A DNA stretch of 64,000 bases from contig OY759215.1 in NCBI GenBank assembly GCA_963662175.1, positions 11,583,079 through 11,647,078 on the forward strand, given 5' to 3'. Of this stretch, positions 55,595 to 64,000 are shown in pieces (within the stretch, counting starts at the first letter, position 1; each line of letters opens with the position of its first letter). Source of the stretch: Aradus depressus (taxonomy: Eukaryota > Arthropoda > Insecta > Hemiptera > Aradidae). Below the pieces are notes generated by a model. That model saw nothing but the letters and a program-made list of their open reading frames with translations. It had not been told where the DNA came from and did not search any database. The translations under genes were made by a program, and so were the position numbers.

Positions 55595-55740
55595 TATCTT
55601 TTCAATGTAGAAGGAATTCGAGGTTCTGTCGTGTAAATGAAAACTCAATATTTGGCCAACGTTTCGGAAACTATTTATTTCCTTCTTCAGGGCCTTATAA
55701 TTACTTGAGTGGATGTGTGTTGTGAAGGTGTTGAGGGTGT
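55595..55740 (-). repeat. Penelope-type terminal repeat, one arm
   Basis: Same family as the fold-back at 11894-12186 but present once, next to a GC-rich frame (55740-55922) that could be a coding part of an element. Confidence 0.6.
55648..55700 (-). ncRNA. hammerhead ribozyme-like motif (best stem II)
   Basis: Minus strand: GGCC, CTGAAGA, spacer A, stem II GGAAA...TTTCC, CGAAACGTT, GGCC. Stem I GGCC/GGCC with further AAT/ATT past an internal loop; stem III palindrome ACGT; cleavage base T. Confidence 0.5.
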
Positions 55741-55922
55741 GTGTTTCCGCTGAGGTAATGTAAGCTCTGACTGGGGGGCGGGTTCCGGTGGGGGGGCCTG
55801 GGCTTGGGGTTGCTGGCTTGGCTGGGGGTCTGTGGGGGGCACTGGTCTATAGACCCAGGAGCTCCAAAGGTCTGGACGGCCGGCACCACATGCAGACCTT
55901 CCTTCAGGAGCCTCCACTCCAA
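55687..55922 (-). CDS. GC-rich Pro/Gln-rich ORF, not identified
   Basis: 76 codons (QPSQQPQAQAPPPEPAPQS), very different base composition from its surroundings, ending in the Penelope-type repeat. It may be a fragment of a retroelement ORF interrupted at 55926 by a DNA element; a related GC-rich piece lies at 57290-57415. Confidence 0.3.
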
Positions 55923-55929
55923 TGCAATG

Positions 55930-57280
55930 TTCGGAACCGTACGATAATTATCTTACATATGCGATAATTTCATGCCTACGTACGATGTACGATATCACAT
56001 TATTATCGTACGCAGATTGTACGATAATTTTCATTATGATGCATTGAAAATTTATTTTATTCCTGTCCTCATAGACCATATTTTCGCGAATATTTTTTCT
56101 TTCTTTTTGCTCACAGCGCTATCTATTGGTTCGTTCAGCGAACAAATGATATCGATATCGTCGTTCGATTTCGATTATGCTAAGACTTTACACACTTTGC
56201 GTATTTTGTGTTCGAATGTTGGCAGTTATTCTCTTATTACTTTATTGTATTGAGCTAACGAACTAGCGTTCAAGATTTAAAATAGTGATTAGAAGAAAAC
56301 ATTGACTGGACATTCAACGTGATTATGATTTTATATTAAATGATTATGTTTTTATATTAACGAGTAAGTAAGCCGATCAAATAAGCTGTAACCTAAGTAA
56401 GAATAGAAATGATCTGAAGTGAATACCAATGATAGGTTTAAGATTCTAAGGTTTTGTTATTTTATTACTTGAAGATTATATGTAAAATGTTATTAAGTAG
56501 TTCTCGAGAATATGGAATATATTGAGATTAAATGAAAAAGTCTTTCATTATATTCGTCACTAACCTCCTATCCCTTCATATTTATTTTTTTGTTATAAAT
56601 TCGAAATATTAGTCCGCTGGATCTTAAAAACAGTGCAGTTTTTCCAATCGAATTTAAAATTTTGGCGCCATTATTAGGTTAGGTTTTATGACTCATGCCC
56701 GGGCTTTAACTACGAGGTCATATCGCCTACTACCAGAGCGCTCTTTCGTCACTCTGGTGGACATGAGCCCGACTCTACTGTGGGAGTCCTAAATTTTGCC
56801 TACCCTAAATTTTTATTCATCTAGGGTAGGGGTCTTTAACGAGTACCTGACATCGTACAGGCTCAGGACCATCGCTTAACGTCCCATCCGAAGGACGGCG
56901 TGCTTAAGTTTATTTTACCTCCCAGATAAAATAAACTTAGGGCCTCGGTCGGGCTACGAAACCACGACCTTGAGCTCACAAGTCAAGCAAGCATACCACT
57001 GAGCTACCGGCGCCCTCTGGCGCCATTATTGATCTTCAAGTTAAGTAAGGAGTAGTTCAGGCCTGTCCCATATGTAAAAAATATAGTTAAAAAAGGTTAT
57101 TTTAATTTCGGAGCAATAGTTTACAAGTAATTAACTTGAAAGGATACGCAAAAATATTGATATTACGTTTAATAAGATTTATTTATTAATTATAGTAATT
57201 ATTTTGAAAAGTACGATAATTTTGCTTCATGTACGATAATTCTACGCTACTGGTACGATAGTTGCCTCGCTTCAAGTTGT
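55930..57280. mobile_element. candidate DNA element with repeated GTACGATAATT ends
   Basis: GTACGATAATT-like motifs occur at 55939, 55980, 55987, 56003 (inverted) and 56019, and again at 57211, 57231 and 57253. Such subterminal arrays bind transposases in several DNA transposon families. It separates two GC-rich blocks and contains a SINE-1. Terminal inverted repeats and target duplication were not proven, and no transposase is seen. Confidence 0.45.
56676..57017 (-). mobile_element. SINE-1 full-length copy with 13-bp target duplication
   Basis: TGGCGCCATTATT at 56663-56675 and 57018-57030, exact. Tail AGGTTAGG, head intact. Confidence 0.92.
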
Positions 57281-57289
57281 GAACACTGC

Positions 57290-57425
57290 TCCAGTGGGGC
57301 GCTATGAGTATTGTTTTGGATGATGTGGTCCGGCGGTGCCTCCGGCTGTCCCCCGGCTTGGCTGGGACCGCTTGCTTGGGCTCTCTGTCTGGGCTCCTCC
57401 CTCCAGTATCCCGTCTTTGGCAGAA
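57290..57425. other. GC-rich block
   Basis: GCGGTGCCTCCGGCTGTCCC and neighbours; probably the continuation of the GC-rich frame at 55740-55922 beyond the inserted element. A 19-A run follows at about 57492. Confidence 0.35.
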
Positions 57426-57629
57426 TTATATTTTATAGTGTTGTTTTAAGAATAGAAATGGCTGGTGTGGTGTCTGCCAAAACCAAAAAAGGAAAAAAAA
57501 AAAAAAAAAACTGAATTCTCGGGGTTGTCTTTGAGGTATCTTTTTGTCTGTTTGTATCTGTCTGTCAGTGGGTGATGTTTACTGTTCTGTTTTACTTTGT
57601 GTTGGTGATTTGTCAATATGTTGACACAT

Positions 57630-57970
57630 TGGGAGGTTCTCTCAAAAACTTTAATAACTCCGCCGTTGTAATGAGTGTATCGACACAAAATTTCATAATG
57701 TGAATTCGACACCACATAAGAGCTACACTTATCAATTTTCAGCGGAATATGCTGAAAGAAAAGAGGGAATCAGAAGAGCTCAACTCAAAAATCCCTACAA
57801 ACTGCCGATGTAATGAAAGAATCGACATCACCTGTCAAATTTCAGTCCTATCGGCTGAAGGGAAGGGGGGTTCAGGAGAGGGGAAGGGGGGGGGGGGGGG
57901 GCTGCGAAAATGTTACTGACTTATTAGTTCTGGGGAAGTACATTGTCGGTTATTCACCAACTTTTTTTTT
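57630..57970 (+). repeat. Rep-A copy
   Basis: Modules at about 57655 and 57790, a G-run (57886-57901), then TTAGTTCTGGGGAAGTACAT and TTATTCACCAACTTTT. Confidence 0.75.
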
Positions 57971-58214
57971 TTACTTTTGCACATAAGTTTTACTATATTA
58001 CGTACATCTGAGGAATTAAAGGGGATTTTAAAATTTTAGCGGGATGAGAGGTTGCCATTTATGAACCAAAGGCTGGTAAATTCAGATTTAATGAGTCGTT
58101 TCATTTGAGCTGACTGTCTAAAGGAGAGAGCCATTGTAGTCTTAGTTAAACTTCATCATAGCCGGATTAAAACAGAATATTGGCGGGGCCTCTCGACTGG
58201 AACTAATAACCCAT

Positions 58215-58925
58215 TATAAAGTTTATATTCTGTACAGAGAATAGAATGAGCTTAGTGAATCATCCTCTGAAAGGAGGGAGTTCTCTTGGTTTGCTACCTT
58301 TAGGTTGATTTACATCGAGGAAATGGAAATAACATTGTTAATACCAAACGTAACAAGGGTGGGGAGGGGGGGGGGGGGGGGTGTGACCTTGAAGGGGCTC
58401 CTTCAAGGCTGACCTCTTGAAATCATCCTCTGAAAGGAGGGAGTTCTCTTGGTTTGCTACCTTAAGGTTGATTTACATCGAGGAAATGGAAATAAAATTG
58501 TTAATACCAAACGTAACAAGGGTGAGGAGGGGGGGGGGGGGGGGGGGGCTGACCTCTTGAAATCATCCTCTGAAAGGAGGGAGTTCTCTTGGTTTGCTAC
58601 CTTAAGGTTGATTTACATCGAGGAAATGGAAATAAAATTGTTAATACCAAACGTAACAAGGGTGGGGAGGGGGGGGGGGGGGGGCTGACCTCTTGAAATC
58701 ATCCTCTGACCTTGAAGGAGGCCTCTTCTGAAGGAGGCCCCTTCAAGGCTGACCTCTTGAAATCATCTTCTGAAAGGAGGGAGTCCTCTTGGTTTGCTAT
58801 CTTTAGGTTGATTTACATCGAGGAAATGGAAATAACATTGTTAATACCAAACGTAACAGGGGGGGGGGGGGGGGGGGGGGGGGCTGACCTCTTGAAATCA
58901 TCCTCTGAAAGGAGGGAGCTCTTAA
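58215..58925 (+). repeat. G-tract satellite, five units
   Basis: Units start ATCCTCTGAAAGGAGGGAG at 58262, 58425, 58565, 58765 and 58899; each has TTGATTTACATCGAGGAAAT and, except the last, ends in a run of 14-25 G. Reading frames across it are repeat artefacts. Confidence 0.9.
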
Positions 58926-58984
58926 AAACTCTAAAAAAAGATAGACTAAGGTTGTCTATAGCCGGCCTTGGGTACGTAATGTAG

Positions 58985-60124
58985 TGTTTTGTTTTGATAT
59001 TTGGCCAAAATGGACGTGTTTGTAGGAGGCTGTTAATAAGCTGAAATGTTGCGCAATTTACAGTAATGTTTTCTTTCATTTTATTCTCTATTTTGTTTGG
59101 CGCTTTAATAGAAAGCATTTCTGCAGTTTGTGGCAAAATAAAGAAATCCGATAAATTATGCAAAAAAAAAAAAAAAAAAAAGAGTTAAAAGTTCATGATA
59201 AACATATTCCATTCGTGAACGAACTTATTTCGGAAGATCAAAGCCCAAGCCAAAAGATCTAATAGAAAATTGAACATGTAGCCAATTTAAAACCTTGTCT
59301 AAATCGAAATCAATCTCTGCGAGATTCTAAGATTAGAGCAAGAACGGTAAGAAATAGATTAAATTCAACAAACCTGTTTAAACCTTATCGGATATTTTTC
59401 ATGACTTCACGGAGACATTTTTTTATTATTATTTTATTTTATTTTTATTTATTTTTTAAATTATTACCTATTGTCAACAAATTTCCTTGTAGTCTGTAGC
59501 GATTGTAAATATGCATAATAAAAAAATATTTTTAATTAAAGAAAAAAAAAACCTTATGTACCTACTACCCTTCTCCTCAGCTATCACCAAATATCTAACG
59601 AATTGGTTGAAATAAGAACAGAAATTTGATTGGAAAATGGAAAATAAATTCCAATTAAATTCCAATTAAACAAAATATCAATTATCAAGTTTATAATACC
59701 CAATTTCGAAAAAAAAAAAAAAAAAAAAAGATCACTGTGAATTAATGTATTAACTTTTCGCTACCCCAATAAAACCAGTCGATCGTTTGTGCTAATCTAC
59801 TTATATTATGTGTTATTATTTGAATTGTGTATTATTATGAATATATTGAAACAAGCACCTATGGGTACTTTTATTCAATTTGGAATTTCCAAATTAACTT
59901 ATATAACTCACTACTGACTCTCTAATCTCAGGGTAATAATTTTATTAGATAGTAGGTTCTTTTAAGGAGAGGGTGAACATATAAGACACAGATCCTTTCT
60001 TACCTGGTTTTCTTTGTGAAAAGAGACTTATAAAAAGAACATTAAAATTTTGAAAGGAGCGATTCATAAAAAAATAAATTAAAATTATATCATTAACTTG
60101 CCCTCCTGGGTGTCTACCATATGA
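58985..60124. other. AT-rich DNA with A-runs
   Basis: A-runs at 59162-59181 (23 bp after AATAAAG) and 59709-59729. No gene. Confidence 0.35.
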
Positions 60125-60605
60125 CAGACAAGTCGTTCGAACCTTCACAATATATTCAACAGTTGACTTACATAGGGGCTCCCAAATCCGCATACTAAAT
60201 TGTGTGTCGATACAATCATTACCATTGGCAGTTATTGAGGTTTATGAGTTGAGCCCCTCCTCCGATTTCCCACTTCCCTGCGGCCGATATCGCTGAAATA
60301 TGATAGGTTATGTCCTCTAAATATGAAATTTTATGTCGATATACTCATTACATCAGCAGTTATAAGAACTTTTAAGTTAATCCTCCCCCTCTCCTTTAGT
60401 AGATTTAGCTGAAAAATAATGGATGTCGTAATTAGAGGGTTCTATATTCAAATATAAAATTTCTTGTCGATATATTCATTCTATCGGCAGTTATCGTGTT
60501 CACAGATACCGAGACAGAGATAATTTACATTTTATTTGGTATCTAGAGGTCCACATCAAATTTTTGACTGATTACATAACTTCCCCTATACTTTGGGGTA
60601 AGCTT
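60125..60605 (-). repeat. Rep-A copy
   Basis: 'gttgacttacataggggctc' in part, modules 'tgtcgatacaatcattacc', 'tgtcgatatactcattacat' and 'cgatatattcattctatcgg', then GATTACATAACTTCCCCTAT. Confidence 0.75.
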
Positions 60606-60900
60606 TAAGTTTAAATAAAATTGAAGGAGGAACAATCAAGGAAACTAAAAAAAAAACCTAAAAAAAAAAAAGTACATTTTCTGTATTAAAAAACCATCAA
60701 TAATAAACTTAACTGAAAATTTCAATTGAAATTGTTTTGCCCCCTCTCCTGCCTTCGAAGAAAAACTTATCATTCCTCTTCTCAGAAGAGATGTTCTGAC
60801 AAAAAAGAATAAAATTGACAAATATGGATGGAAGTGATATTAGGGGTTCCAGGAAAGCTAAAACGAGAGATAAACATACGAATACGAGAATAATAAATAT

Positions 60901-61606
60901 TAGTGACCGACCAAAGATTCGGTTTCGGTTTCGGCCAATAAATCTAGTTTCGGTTTCGGCCAAAAATCAGCCGAAACTTTGGCCACGCCGAAACTCTGTT
61001 TTCGTGACTTGTCGTGCGTCGTAACTTCGGATGAGTTCGTGGCTTGTGAGTCGTGTGTGGTTGCCATACGAATACTAAAATTAATTAGTAATCTAATCTT
61101 CGTTTTTTTTCTTTTGATTTTATAACTGTTTTTTTAAATTAAGTAATTACTTGATAGTCGTACAAATTATTGTAATAACGACTGATAATTAGATAATTCA
61201 CCAAGTGCTAAATACAAGATTTCAGTAAAAAATAAATTAATCTTAAGAATATCGTGAACACAATTAAAATAGGTACTTAATTAAGGAGTCGGTACTTTAT
61301 ATCTAATCTAAGTGTTGGGTTTTGACAAAGTTTACTTACAAGGGTAGGTCTTTACTTTAACATGTTTATGTTAAATTGTTAATGTAACATAAATAAATAA
61401 CTATTTTTGTTACATACATTGTTGTTTTTTTATTTCATTTAACACGAGTTAACATTCTGTAGGTAGGTGTATGTGTAAAAAATACACTAAATTTCAGTAT
61501 ACAATGGAAATTCTAACATGTCTAAATAAGTTTCGGTTTCGGCCGAAACTGAGACCGAGGCCAAAGATTCGGTTACGGCTGAAAATCCTGTTTTGATCGG
61601 CCACTA
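60901..61606. mobile_element. nonautonomous hAT element with 8-bp duplication
   Basis: ATAAATAT at 60893-60900 and 61607-61614. Ends TAGTGACCGACCAAAGATTC and, inverted, TAGTGGCCGATCAAAACAGG; both ends then carry runs of TTTCGGTTTCGGCC. No transposase in the 706 bp. Confidence 0.85.
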
Positions 61607-61670
61607 ATAAATATCCACAGTCAATGCCTAGCAGCTGGTGGAGAATCTTATAGCGTCCTTATATGTTTTA

Positions 61671-62392
61671 GCTTTAACTACGAGGTCATATCGCCTACTA
61701 CCAGAGCGCTCTTTCGTCACTCCGGTGGACAAGAGCCCGACTCTACTATGGGAGTCCTAAATGTTGCCTAATTTGTTTACATATTTTGTAAAAATTAGTA
61801 AATAAAATATATTTTAATAGGTAAATTAATCGGTTTTTTATGCTTCTTTTCTCGGATTATTGTGTGTTACCCCTTTTTTACCGGGTACTTTTTCCCGGAA
61901 TTTCTTCCACGTTTTTTTTTATAGGTCAGAATGAACGGTAGAAGTAGAGTAAAGCAATGTCATATATGGATGTATAACCATCCTAGATTGAGATCCTGAA
62001 GATCTGGCCATCTTACTACGTTAGGGAGAAGTTAGATGGTAATCGGATTACCGCCCCAGAGTTACCCCAATTTGAAGCATTTCTCAAACTTTCAATCAAA
62101 TCCTACTTCGGAACGTTTTGCAATAATAGAAAATAAATACTCTTTTGGATTGTGCCGTTTTTAAAATGAAGGTTGTACAATTGTTTAAATGAACAAAACG
62201 CGTTTACGTACGATCTTTTATAAGTTAATTTTTATTCACTTTTATTCTTTAACGAGTAACTTCAGGTTCGGAACCATCGCTTAAAGTCCCGTCCGAAGGA
62301 CGGCCTGCTTAAGGTTTTTTCACATCCTAGATAAAAAACCTAAGGGCCTCTGTCGGGTTTCGATCACGCGATATTCATCTCAGTACCCAAGC
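61671..62392 (-). repeat. SINE-1 copy split by a 450-bp insertion
   Basis: Tail half at 61671-61769 stops at CTAAATGTTGCCTA; head-side half resumes at 62228 with TTTTTATTCAC and runs to 62392 (head truncated). The order and orientation fit one copy with about 455 bp inserted between, of unknown origin. Confidence 0.65.
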
Positions 62393-63565
62393 TGGTAAAT
62401 AATAACAAATTTTATCCAATAAATCTGCAGCAGTATGTATTGAATGTGTGGTTTTTAGTCAGGGCTATATTTTTCGATATTGAAGAGAATCAACCACTGT
62501 GTTACAATTGAATGGAAGTCTGCGTCTCAGAAGAGAGAAAATTATGAGAGGATATTTATTGTGGTGGGGTGGAAGAATGAGGTTCTATAACAGTAGGCAT
62601 GAGACACGGAACCCATTTGTTCTCCACAACTTGTGTCAATAACAGTGACCCAGAGGTGGAATAAAGGAATGTACCCTGGTTCAGTTTGTATGACATAACT
62701 GGCTGGAATCTTGGTTTAGTCGCTGTCACAAGGATTGTGAATCTTCCCTACCGCACAATCTAGAGGGCATGCCCCTCCCCGAATGCCCGGTGCCTGCCAG
62801 AAAAGTGCGATCCAATGTACCCAATTAAAAAAAATATATATATATATAACAACAATTCCACCACAGACAAACATTACAGTCAAGACATTAGAAGGATATA
62901 GAAAGCTTCAGTTTTTAGAGAACATTTACTGCTATCAGCTGAACTAGAATGAAATAGTAAAAAATGAAATTTCAGCTGAAAAAGTGTTTACGATTTGCTA
63001 AGAAAAAAATTAAATTAAGGCTAATTTAATTGAGGATACTTACAACTACTAATTGTATAAGACTGTATGACTACACTGATGAAAATTTTAATTGTTGATT
63101 TTTTGTGTTGATTATTTTGTTTTTTTATAACATATTAATATTTTGTGTATGGTACCTCATTGTTAATTATTAAGTTTAATTCTGTGGTCGCGAGGAACAA
63201 CTAGGTAACTCCGTTTTTTTGAATTTCGAGAAAAAAACGTTTTAAGTATTTGTTATTGTTTTGATGAAATGACTGTCCAGAAAATGTTTTTTTTTGCATT
63301 GAGGCATATGGTTTGAATGAATCGCAATGTTATCAATCAAAATCTTTAAATACAAAACAACTTTACTCAAGTTATGCGAATAAATAACAAAAAATAAGGT
63401 GAGTTACCTGGTTTTTCCTCGGTAATGGAGTTACCTAGTTTTTACAACAATTGTTTAATCTTTACTAAAAGCTTACGATATTAACTTTTGAAAACTGTTT
63501 TTGTTTGATTTCCCACAACTTAAATCAACCGAAAGCATTCGCTCTCAAACGTGGTTGTAATTTAA
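62393..63565. other. unassigned DNA
   Basis: No gene or repeat recognised. Confidence 0.3.
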
Positions 63566-63569
63566 GCAT

Positions 63570-63790
63570 CTAGATGGCGCTAGTGTTTTTCGTAGAACTG
63601 ATTGTCGTTTAAATTCGCTCGCCTTATTGCGATTTGTTTACATTTTGAACTCTTTAGTCAAAATAGAACAAACGTGTTGCAATCAAAGTAGAGTAACGCC
63701 TAGATGGCGCTAGTGTTTTCATGAAACAGATTTTCGTTCAAATTCGCTCGTCTAATTGCTGTGTTTACATTTTGAACTCTTAGCATATCG
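63570..63790 (+). repeat. 130-bp imperfect tandem duplication
   Basis: CTAGATGGCGCTAGTGTTTT, AAATTCGCTCG and TTTACATTTTGAACTCTT occur at 63570 and again at 63700 with scattered changes. Confidence 0.85.
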
Positions 63791-64000
63791 AGATGGTATA
63801 GGACAAGTGTGTTTCGACCAACTTCATTCGATTTTTATTGTTAGGCAAAGTTTTAAATTGATCATCCCCAATACGGATTTCGATTTGTCAACTCCCAAGT
63901 TTTAGTCAAAGTGCTGATTAATTTGACACAACATAGATCCTGATTTAGATTTCATAGATTTACAAGACGAGTTGAAAGAAAACTCTGAAGGCAGTCCAGA

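Noticed and set aside
58449..58984. Glycine-rich protein ORFs
   Set aside because: The frames follow the tandem units and poly-G runs and show no independent coding signal.
60709..61024. ORFs over the left end of the hAT MITE
   Set aside because: They run across the repeated TTTCGG units and the insertion boundary, so they are not conserved coding sequence.

Overview
This is an AT-rich, intron-bearing nuclear window from an animal, very probably an insect. Evidence for this is a facilitated trehalose/sugar transporter of the insect Tret1 type, TTAGG-like pentamers (the insect telomere unit) in SINE tails, and abundant Jockey, Penelope, PIF/Harbinger, hAT, piggyBac-like and mariner-type elements. 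I cannot name the species. Most of the DNA is transposon debris; I find two host genes with good support.

Host genes. A PINX1-like G-patch gene (minus strand, four exons, coding 15634 to 3562, 452 aa) and a Tret1-like major facilitator sugar transporter (plus strand, six exons, coding 16721 to 29470, 519 aa) are divergent, about 1.1 kb apart, so they may share a promoter region. All splice junctions proposed are GT-AG and keep frame. The long introns (7.7 kb in PINX1, 7.1 kb in the transporter) are full of repeats.

Layout. 1-1245: 5' part of a gypsy-like LTR retrotransposon (gag), minus strand, running off the left edge. 3.5-15.6 kb: PINX1 with SINEs, a Jockey 3' end and Penelope (PLE) fold-backs in introns. 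16.7-29.6 kb: the transporter with SINEs, a Jockey pseudogene and two or more MITEs in introns. 29.6-64 kb: no convincing host gene. It holds a nonautonomous Helitron (34294-34816), satellite arrays (94 bp at 41.5 kb, 55 bp at 53.7 kb, G-rich units at 58.3 kb), a PLE GIY-YIG endonuclease fragment (39.2 kb), a PIF/Harbinger element with TAA duplication (44942-47011) that contains a piggyBac-like element with TTAA duplication, two hAT elements with 8-bp duplications (48098-48886 and 60901-61606), and many copies of two interspersed families.

The two dominant families, named here for convenience: SINE-1, a tRNA-derived SINE (about 340-400 bp, at least 21 copies or fragments, several with 10-15 bp target-site duplications, tail often CCTAA repeats), and Rep-A, an unclassified noncoding family (about 550 bp, about 15 copies or fragments).

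Most interesting signal: several fold-back or terminal repeats of Penelope type carry a CTGANGA ... GAAA core followed by a short palindrome (ACGT, ACCGGT, AGCCGGCT), the arrangement expected of hammerhead ribozymes that work as dimers. The best copies also show stem I and stem II pairing.
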